Source: QHXQ01 sp036389375 (lineage in GTDB: Bacteria > Acidobacteriota > Blastocatellia > Pyrinomonadales > Pyrinomonadaceae). Taken from it: DNA of 30,943 nucleotides. This document shows, piece by piece, positions 1 through 8,527 of the stretch. The notes beneath the pieces are model-generated. The model did no database searches and had not been told where the DNA came from. It saw only the letters and a program-made list of their open reading frames with translations. Position 1 is the first letter of the stretch. Each line of letters begins with the position of its first letter. A program made the translations under genes and the position numbers. The stretch spans positions 1 to 30,943 of the forward strand of contig DASVQA010000175.1 of assembly GCA_036389375.1 (NCBI GenBank), read 5' to 3'.

Positions 1-1
1 T

Positions 2-781
2 GGGCTTAAAGGGTTTCTGTTGTCGAGCCGTTTCATTGACGGCGGCGTGACCGGCATCTCTATGCTGCTCGCGGACGTGACGGGCTGGCCGCTCGCGCTC
101 CTGATCCTCGTCATCAACCTGCCGTTCATCGCGCTCGGCTACCGGCAGATCGGGCGGCGCTTCGCCGTCAAGAGCGCGCTGGCGATTGCGGGCCTCGCTG
201 TCTGTCTTGCTACCATCAAATACCCGGACGTGACGCCCGATAAACTTTTAACGGCCGTCTTTGGCGGCTTCTTCATCGGCGCAGGCATCGGTTTGGCAAT
301 ACGCGGCGGCGCGGTGCTCGACGGGACAGAAGTGGCGGCGCTCCTCGTCAGCAAGAGCAGCCACCTGTTGAAGGTCGGGGATGTCATTCTGATCCTGAAC
401 GTTTTTATCTTCGCGGTGGCCGCCTTCTTGCTCGGCATCGAGGCGGCGCTCTATTCGATCCTGACTTACGTCGCCGCGTCGAAGACGGTGGACTTTCTGC
501 TGCACGGCATCGAGGAATATACTGCCGTCGTCATCATCTCGGAGCGGAGCGAAGAGATCAGGCAGGCGCTAGTCGGCGGCTTGCAGCGCGGCGTCACTGT
601 CTATCAAGGGCGCGGCGGCTTGAGCGATGCCGCGCAGCCCATTCTGCTCTGCGTCGTGACGCGTTTGGAGATCGGCAAGGTGAAGGACGCGGCCACCGAG
701 ATAGACCGCGCGGCTTTTATCATCATCCACCCGGTCGCGGACGTGAGCGGCGGGCTGGTGAAGCGGCGCATGCTGCATTGA
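2..781 (+). CDS. YitT family membrane protein with C-terminal DUF2179 domain (5' end outside window)
   Basis: The open frame runs in from the left edge, so the true start lies upstream. The residues just before the TTG at 20, GLKGFLL, already fit the conserved N-terminal part of YitT proteins. What is visible is 259 codons. It shows several hydrophobic segments, beginning with the FIDGGVTGISML stretch typical of the family's first repeat, then a soluble tail of about 80 residues (starting near YTAVVIISE) that matches DUF2179 in layout. YitT proteins are multi-pass inner-membrane proteins of uncertain transport function, and DUF2179 is a small cytoplasmic alpha/beta domain. The next gene begins 34 bp downstream on the same strand and is also a small membrane protein, so the two may be co-transcribed. 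Family assignment is firm; substrate and role are unknown. Confidence 0.85.
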   Translation, partial: GLKGFLLSSRFIDGGVTGISMLLADVTGWPLALLILVINLPFIALGYRQIGRRFAVKSALAIAGLAVCLATIKYPDVTPDKLLTAVFGGFFIGAGIGLAIRGGAVLDGTEVAALLVSKSSHLLKVGDVILILNVFIFAVAAFLLGIEAALYSILTYVAASKTVDFLLHGIEEYTAVVIISERSEEIRQALVGGLQRGVTVYQGRGGLSDAAQPILLCVVTRLEIGKVKDAATEIDRAAFIIIHPVADVSGGLVKRRMLH

Positions 782-815
782 AGACGACCAACATGCGAGA
801 CGAAAGGTTTAGACA

Positions 816-1091
816 ATGACCTTGGTTGATTTCCTGATCCTGTTGCTCATCGCGGGCGTGTGCGGCTCAATCGGGCAGGCGATTGCGGGCTACACGCGGG
901 GCGGGTGTCTGGCGTCCATCGCGCTCGGCTTCATTGGCGCGATCATCGGCGTATGGGTGGCGCGCCACATGGGCTTGCCGGAGTTGTTCAGCATTAACAT
1001 CGGCGGCACAAATTTTCCGATTATCTGGTCAATCCTCGGCTCGGCCCTCTTCGTCGCGGTGATCAGTTTCATCGCGCGCAGTCGGGCCTGA
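816..1091 (+). CDS. GlsB/YeaQ/YmgE family small membrane protein
   Basis: This 91-residue protein has three hydrophobic segments and the glycine-rich pattern of the transglycosylase-associated (GlsB/YeaQ/YmgE) family: a first helix after MTLVDF, the GFIGAIIGVWVARHMGL segment, and a last helix at SILGSALFVAVISF. Length is typical of the family. The start ATG at 816 follows an AAAGG about 8 bases upstream. Members are stress-associated inner-membrane proteins with no defined biochemical activity. It sits 34 bp after the YitT-family gene on the same strand. The 93 bp that follow it hold no gene. Confidence 0.85.
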   Translation: MTLVDFLILLLIAGVCGSIGQAIAGYTRGGCLASIALGFIGAIIGVWVARHMGLPELFSINIGGTNFPIIWSILGSALFVAVISFIARSRA

Positions 1092-1184
1092 AAAGTTTCT
1101 GCGCCGTTTGGTGACGATTTCGCCATCAGAGGGCGCTAAGGTCGCCCGCGCAGCGCTAACCGTCGCCGGCCTGTTTTCTGTTTT

Positions 1185-2894
1185 ATGACTGCTGCCCACA
1201 AACCTGTGCCCACGCTTTCGGGTGCGCCCGATCTGGCGGAGTTTCGTCGTCGCTACCCGCTAACGGTCGCCAACTTCGCCGCGCTTGGCGAACGCGAGGT
1301 GTGGCTACGCAACATCTGGGCGGCCGGCGAGCGTTGGCAGGAGGAGCAGGCACAGGCACAGGCCGGCGCAAGCGAGGTCGTCGTGCGCGGTGCGCCACCG
1401 GCGACGCTGGAAGTCGCCGGTGAGTTTGAGACGATCTACGCGGGCGGCGGGCTGGGGTTGCTGCATGCGGCCGTGGCGGCCTGCCGCTACAACCGGCGCG
1501 TGCTGGTGTTCGACGCGGATACTGTCGGCCGCGCCGGGCGCAACTGGCAGGTGTCCGCCGACGAGTTGCGCGGGCTGGAAGACGCGGCGCTGTTCACACC
1601 GGCGGAGATCGAAGCAGCGGTCGTCAATCGTTATACGGCCAGCTTCGTCAAGTTTCACGACACAGGCTCGCGCGTGAAAGCGCCGCCGCTCTGGCTGCGC
1701 CACGTGCTCGACGTGGCGGTGGACGCCGACAAGCTGCTTGCGCTGGCCGCAGCGAAGCTCGCCAAGCTGGGGCCGCAAGGGTCGCTGCTGCTCAGCGGCC
1801 ATCGCTTCGTGCGCGCTTATGTTGAACCGCAGCGCGTCTCGGTCGAAGTGGCGGACGCGCGCGGGCGCAGGTCACTTTATGCGGCGCGTCTGTTCGTGGA
1901 CGCGACTGGGCCGGCCTCGCCCGTCGCGCAACAGTTGCAGGAGGGGCGCGCGCTCACGCACGTCTGCCCGACGGTCGGCACGTCGGCGCGTGGCTACATG
2001 AGCGGCGCGGAGCCGGACAAGGTTGACTTTGCCACCGGCGAGATTCTCGTCAGCAAAGAGGATGCGAGCGACCACCGGCAGTTGATCTGGGAGGGCTTCG
2101 CCGGCAGTCGCGCGCGCGAAGAATACACGACCTATCTGTTCTTCTACGACGCCGTCGCCTCGCCCGCCGACAAATCTCTGCTCGCACTCTTCGAGCATTA
2201 TTTCGAGCGGCTGCCCGGCTACAAACGCGCGGGCGCGCACTGGCGCGTCGTGCGCCCGCTCTACGGCTACGTGCCCAGCGCACAGCCGCGCGGGCGCAAG
2301 CAGCATGCGCGCACGACCAGCGACGACCGCGTGCTGCTCGTCGGCGCAGCCAGCCGGCTCGCGCTCGGCGGCCCCGGCGCGCACCTGCGCCATCTGCACA
2401 GCCTCACGCACCTGACGGAACTTGCGCTCGCCGCCGACATGCTCGACGCGCGCGCGCTCGCCGAGTTGAGCGCCGAAGGCTCGCGGAGCGCGCCCGTCTT
2501 GAGCCTCGCGGAATTTTTGCGCCCCGCACCGAAGTCTGCACCGGCGACGGTCAACGAGACGCTGAACGCGATCATGGCGGCGCTGCAAGAACTGGACGAG
2601 CATGTGCGGCGCGAGTTGTTTCAGGATCGGCTGTCGTTTCAGGCCTTGAAGAGTCTGTTGAGTCGCACGGCTAAGCTCTATCCGCGTATCTTCCAGCGCG
2701 TGCGCGAACACCTCGGCGCGCGCGGCACGCTCTGGTGGCTCGCCTCTGCCGCCGAAGCCGCTTTCAGCGAACGCCGCGCGCGCGATCTGAGCGCGCCCCA
2801 CCGAGAGCAAGCGCCGGACGAAGCGCCCGCCGCAAAATTTGCGCGCTACGTGGCGCTCTATAAAAAAGGGCACGGCGCGGACGACCAAAGTTAA
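1185..2894 (+). CDS. CruA/CruP-like lycopene cyclase-family FAD-dependent protein
   Basis: This 569-residue protein carries a flavin-binding Rossmann motif around residues 84-100 (IYAGGGLGLL), ending in an acidic strand (VLVFDAD) as expected for FAD ribose binding. The arrangement that follows, with the NWQVSADELRGL segment, a VDATGPASP second FAD motif and CPTVGTSARGY, is what I recall of the CruA/CruP branch of lycopene cyclases and their relatives. That branch uses a non-redox FAD to cyclise lycopene or acts on related carotenoids. No other carotenoid gene is nearby, so the substrate is open. The C-terminal 100 residues are helical and less conserved. Family resemblance is judged by eye; a general flavin-dependent dehydrogenase is the alternative. 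The gene ends 37 bp from the converging small gene at 2932, with no obvious terminator. Confidence 0.65.
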   Translation: MTAAHKPVPTLSGAPDLAEFRRRYPLTVANFAALGEREVWLRNIWAAGERWQEEQAQAQAGASEVVVRGAPPATLEVAGEFETIYAGGGLGLLHAAVAACRYNRRVLVFDADTVGRAGRNWQVSADELRGLEDAALFTPAEIEAAVVNRYTASFVKFHDTGSRVKAPPLWLRHVLDVAVDADKLLALAAAKLAKLGPQGSLLLSGHRFVRAYVEPQRVSVEVADARGRRSLYAARLFVDATGPASPVAQQLQEGRALTHVCPTVGTSARGYMSGAEPDKVDFATGEILVSKEDASDHRQLIWEGFAGSRAREEYTTYLFFYDAVASPADKSLLALFEHYFERLPGYKRAGAHWRVVRPLYGYVPSAQPRGRKQHARTTSDDRVLLVGAASRLALGGPGAHLRHLHSLTHLTELALAADMLDARALAELSAEGSRSAPVLSLAEFLRPAPKSAPATVNETLNAIMAALQELDEHVRRELFQDRLSFQALKSLLSRTAKLYPRIFQRVREHLGARGTLWWLASAAEAAFSERRARDLSAPHREQAPDEAPAAKFARYVALYKKGHGADDQS

Positions 2895-2931
2895 TCGCCC
2901 GCGCCGCTCGGTTAAACCAACCCGTCCCTAC

Positions 2932-3132
2932 CTAGTCTGTGTGGTAGTAGATTTTGACCACGTCTTTCTCATCCAACTCCACCACCCGCACTTCGTTGAC
3001 CAGGATGTAGAGTAAGCGGCCCGGCCCGTGATAAACCTGCTTACCTTGCGGGGCGGTAAGTTGGCGTTGGAGCGAGTCGTTAAAATCAATCGTGACGGAA
3101 CCGCCCGACACGACAATCGGATCATCAGGCAT
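2932..3132 (-). CDS. Small protein of unknown function, paralogue of the gene at 3245-3451
   Basis: This 66-residue protein begins MPDDPIVVSGGSVTIDF and ends with a beta-rich segment (YILVNEVRVVEL, then KDVVKIYY). The start at 3132 is chosen because a strong AAGGAG lies 8 bases upstream; a longer open frame to 3291 has no such site. It is homologous to its upstream neighbour along its whole length: same N-terminus, then an ILVN-x3-VV-x-L-x2-KD-x-V-x-I pattern. The first 47 coding bases plus 16 leader bases are identical between the two. I do not recognise the family. No signal peptide, membrane segment or cysteines are visible. It is the last gene after the TPR kinase on this strand, suggesting a link to that kinase, but nothing in the sequence shows what it does. 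Confidence 0.75.
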   Translation of the reverse strand: MPDDPIVVSGGSVTIDFNDSLQRQLTAPQGKQVYHGPGRLLYILVNEVRVVELDEKDVVKIYYHTD

Positions 3133-3148
3133 TGTCGTTTCTCCTTTT
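3086..3148. repeat. 63-bp direct repeat, copy 1 (leader and 5' end of small gene)
   Basis: Bases 3086-3148 are identical to 3405-3467. The repeat covers the last 16 bases of the leader, including the Shine-Dalgarno, and the first 47 coding bases of each small gene on the minus strand. Identity stops abruptly on the coding side. Confidence 0.95.
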
Positions 3149-3244
3149 GTGTCTGGGATGAGGTAACGCGGTGCAGACAAGCAGGGTTGATTATGTCTGC
3201 ACCGCGCCGTCGGTTCGCTTGAGGAGAGAGCTACTACGAAACGC

Positions 3245-3451
3245 TCAGTAGCGGCAGATGATGGTGACAGTATCTTTCGGGTTGAGAGCAACCACCTGCT
3301 TGTCGTTCACCAGGATACTGATCAACCGCACATCATCGTGCGCGTGCCTATGCGTCTTTCCGCCTTTCTTTGCATCCGTCGCCGGTTGGAAGTTGTCGCT
3401 GAAGTCAATCGTGACGGAACCGCCCGACACGACAATCGGATCATCAGGCAT
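3245..3451 (-). CDS. Small protein of unknown function, tandem paralogue
   Basis: This 68-residue protein has the same first 16 residues as the next gene, then a variable His/Lys-rich middle (KKGGKTHRHAHDD) and a conserved beta-rich end (ISILVNDKQVVALNPKD). The ribosome site AAGGAG and leader are identical in both copies. It starts 46 bp downstream of the kinase stop, on the same strand, so it is probably in one transcript with the kinase. The 112 bp between it and the second copy hold no further gene. Function is unknown. The predicted all-beta small domain could be a binding or scaffold domain, or a substrate of the kinase, but this is speculation. Confidence 0.78.
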   Translation of the reverse strand: MPDDPIVVSGGSVTIDFSDNFQPATDAKKGGKTHRHAHDDVRLISILVNDKQVVALNPKDTVTIICRY

Positions 3452-3467
3452 TGTCGTTTCTCCTTTT
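3405..3467. repeat. 63-bp direct repeat, copy 2 (leader and 5' end of small gene)
   Basis: This is an exact match to 3086-3148 in the same orientation, read base by base. It holds the leader and start region of the upstream paralogue. Confidence 0.95.
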
Positions 3468-3497
3468 TGGGACTGTGATGAGGTTTAGGCGGCGCAA

Positions 3498-6491
3498 CTA
3501 AAGCGCGTGGAGTTGCGTCTGTTCGAGCTGCACGTCGGGCCTGGTCAGATAGCTTTTCAGGGCCTCTGCACCCCACTGCTCTTGCAACTGGTCGAGCGTG
3601 GTGAGCGCGCGTGCTGCGTAGTCCTGCGCTTCGGCGGCCCTACCGGCGTGTCCGGCGGCTCGTGCGGCCACGAGTAGGGCCCACCAGTCCGACGCCAGTC
3701 TGCCTGCGCGATGCACATTCTCTTCCGCTTGTTGGGCTGTGGTCAAGGCTAAACGCGCATCGCCGGCCGCAAACTGCGCGCGCGCGAGCGCAATTTGCAC
3801 GTCGGCGATGAGCGCCGGTTGCTTCATCCCCAGAGCTACGTCGAGCGCCTCCTGACAGGTGGCCTGCCCCTGCGCCCCTGCGCCGGCGAGCGCCTGCGCC
3901 AGCCCCAACACGCGCTTGGCGCACACGATGTTCTCCTTGTACTGCTGGCCGGACAGATCAAGCGCGATCTTGGCCTCGGTCTGCGCCTCTGTGAGATTCA
4001 GCCGGGTGAGCGCGATGTCGGCCTTGATGATATGCACCCACGATTCAAGTTCCTTGCTGCCGCCGCCGGGCTGCTGCGCGATTGCTTCAGCCTCCGGGAG
4101 CAGGAGGCGTGCTTCATCAGCCCGGCCGAGCGCGCAGAGCACCTGCGCCCGCTGGATGAGGCCGAAGCCAAGCTTGAGTTGCAATTGGAGCGCACGCGTC
4201 GAGGTGATGCGTTGCTCGAAGTGCGGCAGCGCTTCGGGGTAGCGTTCCTGCACGGTCAGTAGCGAGCCAATCTCGGCGTGCGCCTGCGAGACTTGACCCT
4301 GATCGTTATGCTGTTCGGCAAACTGCAATTGCTCGGTGAAGGTGCGGAAGGCCGCCTCGTAGTCGCCTTTCTTGCGTTCGGTGCGACCGAGTTGCAGGAA
4401 ACCATCTATCGTCTCTTTAGTGAAGTTGCCCTGCTGAAAGATCGGGAGCGCCTGATTGATGTAAGCAACTGCCTCGTCCAACTGTTCCTGTTTGGCGCGC
4501 AGATTACCCATATTGATGAGGGCGAGCGCGAGCGCCTGTCGCGCATTGTAACGGCGCGCCAGTTCCAGCGCTTCGTTGAGATACTGCTCGGCCAGATCAT
4601 ACTTGGCCGTGGTGATGAAGATGTTGCCGAGTTCGACCAGACTGCGCGCGGTCAGCGTCTGCATGTCATTTTTTTGCGCGAGCGCCAGCGCCTCGTTCGC
4701 ATAGTTCGCGGCGTCCGTGCTTTTGTTCTCGCCGTAAGCGACCGCGCTCAGTTGCAGCAAGGTATTGACGCGCTGGAACAGATTCGGCGTGCCCTCGTTG
4801 AGTTTGAGCGCCTGTAGCAGCGCATCGCGGGCTTCGGCAAGGTTGCCCGACTTGCGCAGGAAGTAGCCGCGCTGATAGAGCACTTCGGCACGCCCTTCGG
4901 CGCTGCCGAAGTCGTTGTAAAGCTTCTCGGCCTGATCGAAGCAGGCGTTGGCGGTCTGTGTATGTGTCAGGCGCGCGTTGATCATGCCGAGGTGCAGGTA
5001 GGCGGTCGGATACTTCTCGCGGAGGTTGGTCGCCGTCGTGTAGCTCTTGATGGCGTTGGCCGTATCATCACTCTTCTCATAGGCGCGCGCGAGGTCAACC
5101 CAGGCCTGCGGGTCTTTGGGCTGCAACTGCGTGATCTTCTGGTAGGCATTGATGGCGCGCGCATAATCGTGCGTGACCATCGCCTGAATGGCGTCGAAAT
5201 AGAGCGTGTCCACGTCCGACAGCACCTTCTGCTCACGCACCCACGTGCCGGCGCTCAGCATCTCGGTCTTTGCAATGTCGGTGTAGTCGAGTTCCGTCAG
5301 CGCCTCGGCATAGCGCGCGTGCGCGAGGACGTAACGATTGTCCTTCTCCGTCGCCTCTTTGAACCACTTGCTCGCCTGATAGTAAGCGTTGTCGCGCAGA
5401 AATTCCGTGCCCTTGCTATAGGCGTATTCCGCTTCGGGCTTCGGTTGATACGGGTGCGGGCGCAGCCACAGCCACAAGCCCCAGCCGGCCGCCAAGACCA
5501 CGAAGAGACCCGCGCACACCGTGGCGATGGACAGGCGCGGCCGGCGCAAGCCTTCGGAGATGGTGACGAGCGCGCTACGGTTCTGCGTGTAACTGCCGCG
5601 CGAGACGCGCTCCATGTTGGCGTTGTCAGAGAGCGCCTCGGCCATGCGGAAGGCGTGCAGGTCGCTGATCAAATCTTCGGCGTGCTGGTAGCGATCTTCG
5701 GGCTTCTTGGCGAGCGCCTTGAGCGTAATGCGATCCAACTCAGGCGGCACGTTCCGGTTGAAGGTCGAAGGCGGCGGCGGTTCGACGTGTAAGACCTGCG
5801 CCGCGATCTCGATCAGGTTCGCGCCGCTAAAGGCGGGCCGGCCCGCAATCGCTTCGTAGAGCAGCGCGCCCAACGCGAAGAGGTCGCTGCGCGCATCTAC
5901 CGGCATGCCCGTCGCCTGTTCGGGCGAAAGATAGAGGGGCGTGCCCACGATCACGTCGCTGCGCGTCTTGAGCGCGTGCAGCGTGCGCGCGTCCGGGTCG
6001 GCGGCAAAGCCGGGATGGTCTTCGATCAGTTTGGCGAGGCCGAAGTCGAGCACCTTCACCTGCCCGCGCTCGTTGACGAGGATGTTCGACGGTTTCACGT
6101 CGCGGTGGATGATGCCATTGCGGTGCGCCTCGCCCAGCGCGGCGGCGACGTGTTCGATGATCTCGACGGCGCGCGTAATCGTCAGCGTGCCCGCGCGCAT
6201 CAACGTGCCGAGGTCTTGCCCGTTGACCAGTTCCATCACGATGAAGGGCTGACCGTCGGGCGTCTCGCCGTAATCGAAGACGGCGGCGATGTGCGGGTGG
6301 CTGAGCGTGGAGACGGAACGGGCCTCGCGCAGGAAACGTGCGTGATAGTTGTGCGTGCCGGCGGCCGAGCCGGGAATCTTGACGGCGACGCGCCGACCGA
6401 GGAGCGTATCCTCGGCCACGTACACGACGCCCATGCCGCCTTCGCCAAGCTGACTGAGGACGCGGTAATGGGAGATAGTCTGCCCGATCAT
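3498..6491 (-). CDS. PknB-type Ser/Thr protein kinase with transmembrane segment and TPR tail
   Basis: Numbered from the ATG at 6491 (997 residues), the kinase domain spans about residues 8-280. It shows a glycine-rich loop GEGGMGVVY (16-24), catalytic Lys38 in VAVKI, HRDVKPSNIL (129-138), DFG (149-151) and the TPLYLSPEQ activation-segment end. All key residues are present, so it should be active. A single transmembrane helix lies at about 322-342. The remaining 650 residues are a long array of TPR-like helical pairs, presumably extracytoplasmic. This architecture is common in Acidobacteriota. A 26-residue upstream extension is open but starts outside the conserved domain, so the ATG at 6491 is preferred, although its ribosome site is weak. 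Two small paralogous genes follow on the same strand and may be co-expressed. Ligand and targets are unknown. Confidence 0.93.
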   Translation of the reverse strand: MIGQTISHYRVLSQLGEGGMGVVYVAEDTLLGRRVAVKIPGSAAGTHNYHARFLREARSVSTLSHPHIAAVFDYGETPDGQPFIVMELVNGQDLGTLMRAGTLTITRAVEIIEHVAAALGEAHRNGIIHRDVKPSNILVNERGQVKVLDFGLAKLIEDHPGFAADPDARTLHALKTRSDVIVGTPLYLSPEQATGMPVDARSDLFALGALLYEAIAGRPAFSGANLIEIAAQVLHVEPPPPSTFNRNVPPELDRITLKALAKKPEDRYQHAEDLISDLHAFRMAEALSDNANMERVSRGSYTQNRSALVTISEGLRRPRLSIATVCAGLFVVLAAGWGLWLWLRPHPYQPKPEAEYAYSKGTEFLRDNAYYQASKWFKEATEKDNRYVLAHARYAEALTELDYTDIAKTEMLSAGTWVREQKVLSDVDTLYFDAIQAMVTHDYARAINAYQKITQLQPKDPQAWVDLARAYEKSDDTANAIKSYTTATNLREKYPTAYLHLGMINARLTHTQTANACFDQAEKLYNDFGSAEGRAEVLYQRGYFLRKSGNLAEARDALLQALKLNEGTPNLFQRVNTLLQLSAVAYGENKSTDAANYANEALALAQKNDMQTLTARSLVELGNIFITTAKYDLAEQYLNEALELARRYNARQALALALINMGNLRAKQEQLDEAVAYINQALPIFQQGNFTKETIDGFLQLGRTERKKGDYEAAFRTFTEQLQFAEQHNDQGQVSQAHAEIGSLLTVQERYPEALPHFEQRITSTRALQLQLKLGFGLIQRAQVLCALGRADEARLLLPEAEAIAQQPGGGSKELESWVHIIKADIALTRLNLTEAQTEAKIALDLSGQQYKENIVCAKRVLGLAQALAGAGAQGQATCQEALDVALGMKQPALIADVQIALARAQFAAGDARLALTTAQQAEENVHRAGRLASDWWALLVAARAAGHAGRAAEAQDYAARALTTLDQLQEQWGAEALKSYLTRPDVQLEQTQLHAL

Positions 6492-6927
6492 CTTGCTAGA
6501 ACTCTTTTCAGGTCTGAGGTGGCAGGATAGGCATCTTGAAGACAGCTTGAGCGTGCTAAGCCGGTTCAAATTTAATCAAACAAACATCACAACTACCCGC
6601 GTATTCTGCGCCAAACTCGCGGGCAATTCAAGAGCAAGAGCACGCCTTGCCACGTCTTTATCAATCGGGCCGGTGCGGGCGACCAACCGGAGCGGCGGGC
6701 GCACGCGCGCATTTCAAGCCGAAGGGCAGCTTTAAGCGCCCGGGCAGAAAAGCTTAAGCCCCATAAAAATTTATTTTATTGACGCACCAGCGCAGCCGGC
6801 ATATATTCAAGCCCGACCCGTTATTCCTCTGTAACGCAGAACCCAAGGGTTCGTCCCACGCCCCTGCCTGTGGTCGCAACCGACCTAACGCCCACCTCGA
6901 TTTGCGTACCTTAGGAGGGTACTCACA
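6492..6927. other. 436-bp divergent intergenic region (kinase / cytochrome)
   Basis: No gene is supported here. The right part holds the promoter and leader of the cytochrome gene. The left part is the presumed promoter zone of the kinase: on the minus strand a TTGAAT (6626-6631) lies 17 bp before CAGAAT (6603-6608), a weak sigma70-like pair. A short A/T-rich patch lies at 6761-6783. Confidence 0.6.
6779..6807 (+). promoter_or_regulatory. Sigma70-type promoter for the di-haem cytochrome gene
   Basis: TTGACG at 6779-6784 and TATATT at 6802-6807 are separated by exactly 17 bp, one mismatch each from consensus, with an A/T-rich stretch immediately upstream. Transcription would begin near 6814, giving a leader of about 115 bases that ends in a strong AGGAGG (6913-6918) 9 bases before the ATG. 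Confidence 0.75.
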
Positions 6928-8433
6928 ATGAAAAGCATTAAGACCTCTCTGCTAGGGATATTTGCGCTCCTATTGCTGCTGCCGACGGTTTACGACCGGG
7001 TCGCCCACAGTCAACAAAAATCAGACCCGCCGACAGGCCAAGCCAACGTCGCGCTCACCAACGACGATGTCGAAAGACTCTGCTCCATTGACACCGAAGC
7101 GCCCACCTGTCTGCGCTGTCCGCCGATCACCGAAGCCCCGACCGGCTTTGATGACCAGACCATTGATGAGGACTTCGTGCCGCAGGCCAAGCACGACGAT
7201 CACCGCGCCACCTTCGAGATTCGGGATCAGATTCTGCCCGACAATATACAGGACGGCGGTCTCGGCCCCGTCTATAACGCACAGTCGTGCGCCGAATGTC
7301 ACCAGAATCCGGTCTCCGGCGCGGTCAGCCAGATCACGGAGTTGCGCGCCGGCTTCATAGACAACCCCTGCGACCCGCAAGGGTTCGACTGTCCGCAATT
7401 CGCAGACCCACCCGGCGGTTCGCTCATCAACGACCGCGCGGTGGATAAGCGAGTTGACCCAAGCCTGCCGGTGGCGAACATACAGGAGCGCGTGCTGCCG
7501 CTTCATTCGGCCGGCCTAGACCGCCCGGCCGACGTGGCCACGACCCGCACCTCGCTCAACCTGTTGGGCGATGGGTTCGTCGAAGCCATCGCCAATCAGA
7601 CGCTGCTCGACATTCAGGCCAAGGAGACGAACGAGAACCCGAACGTACATGGGCTGGCCATCAGAGTGCCGTTGGAGGAGAATCGCAACGGGCGCTGCCG
7701 CATCGGTCGTTTCGGCCACAAAACACAGCACGCCAGCCTGCTCTCCTTCTCCGGCGACGCGTATCTCAACGAGATGGGCATCACCAACCGTTTCTTCCTG
7801 ATGGAGAACACCTCGCTTGGCCGCTCGGTCGCCAACTTTGACTTCGTCCCGAACGACTCGACCATTCCCTGCGCCGACACCGTGACGCCGCCGGGCCAGC
7901 GCACCTTCTGCGGCGAAGATAAAGAACGCGACATAGACGTGTTCACCATCTTCATGCGCGCCACGAAAGCGCCGCCCCGCGATAAGGTGATCGCCGCGAC
8001 GCAGGACGCCAAAGACGGCGAGGAGTTGTTCAAAAAGGACGGCTGCGCCATCTGCCACCGCGACACCATCATCACGGCCACGGCGGGCACGCCCATTAAT
8101 CTCGGCACGTTCACCGTGCCGCCCGCGCTGGGCAGCAAGATCATTCACCCTTACGGCGATTTCCTGCTGCACGACATCGGCACGGGCGACGGCATCGTGC
8201 AGAACGGCGGGCCGAAGACGCGTATGTTTGTGCGAACTGCGCCGCTCTGGGGCCTTCGTACGCACACGCGACTGATGCACGACGGACTATCGCTTACCTT
8301 CGAGGCCAACACGCTGCCCTTTGCGAGCGCGATCAAGCGGCATCACGGCGAAGCGCAATTCGCCGCCGACAACTTCTTCGCGCGCCCCGCCAGCGAGCAG
8401 CGCAAGATCGTCATCTTTTTGGAATCACTGTAA
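6928..8433 (+). CDS. Secreted di-haem cytochrome c oxidoreductase (DUF1111 / DHOR family)
   Basis: This 501-residue protein has a signal-peptide-like N-terminus (charged MKSIKTS, then a hydrophobic core to about residue 22). It has two c-type haem sites: CAECH at 121-125 and CAICH at 373-377. The end of the protein, with TAPLWGLRTHTRLMHDG and a helix ending KIVIFLESL, is characteristic of DUF1111, relatives of di-haem peroxidases and thiol oxidoreductases. It should act in the periplasm in electron transfer or peroxide/thiol chemistry; the substrate is not shown. Extra cysteines at about 52-64 (CSIDTEAPTCLRC) are unusual and may form disulfides. AGGAGG lies 9 bases before the ATG. The gene stands alone with its own promoter and ends before a palindromic terminator. 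Confidence 0.88.
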   Translation: MKSIKTSLLGIFALLLLLPTVYDRVAHSQQKSDPPTGQANVALTNDDVERLCSIDTEAPTCLRCPPITEAPTGFDDQTIDEDFVPQAKHDDHRATFEIRDQILPDNIQDGGLGPVYNAQSCAECHQNPVSGAVSQITELRAGFIDNPCDPQGFDCPQFADPPGGSLINDRAVDKRVDPSLPVANIQERVLPLHSAGLDRPADVATTRTSLNLLGDGFVEAIANQTLLDIQAKETNENPNVHGLAIRVPLEENRNGRCRIGRFGHKTQHASLLSFSGDAYLNEMGITNRFFLMENTSLGRSVANFDFVPNDSTIPCADTVTPPGQRTFCGEDKERDIDVFTIFMRATKAPPRDKVIAATQDAKDGEELFKKDGCAICHRDTIITATAGTPINLGTFTVPPALGSKIIHPYGDFLLHDIGTGDGIVQNGGPKTRMFVRTAPLWGLRTHTRLMHDGLSLTFEANTLPFASAIKRHHGEAQFAADNFFARPASEQRKIVIFLESL

Positions 8434-8464
8434 TGGCCGGCGCGGCCGTTGCAGCATAAAAGAT

Positions 8465-8512
8465 GCGCCACAAAGGGCAAGTCGGCCGCGGCCGACTTGC
8501 CCTTTGTGGCGC
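8465..8512. terminator. Perfect 48-bp palindrome, probable bidirectional terminator
   Basis: Bases 8465-8488 are the exact reverse complement of 8489-8512, with no loop bases. It lies in the 94-bp gap between two converging genes (cytochrome and M28 peptidase), 31 bp after one stop and 15 bp after the other. On the minus strand it is followed by ATCTTTTATG, a modest T-run. Confidence 0.75.
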
Positions 8513-8527
8513 GCAGAGGCGCGAGCG

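Noticed and set aside
6493..6735. 80-aa plus-strand open frame upstream of the cytochrome gene
   Set aside because: No ribosome site, no recognisable motif, and it overlaps the 5' region of the kinase gene; treated as intergenic.
8465..8512. Terminal inverted repeat of an insertion sequence
   Set aside because: The palindrome is single and centred between gene ends, with no transposase or second copy.
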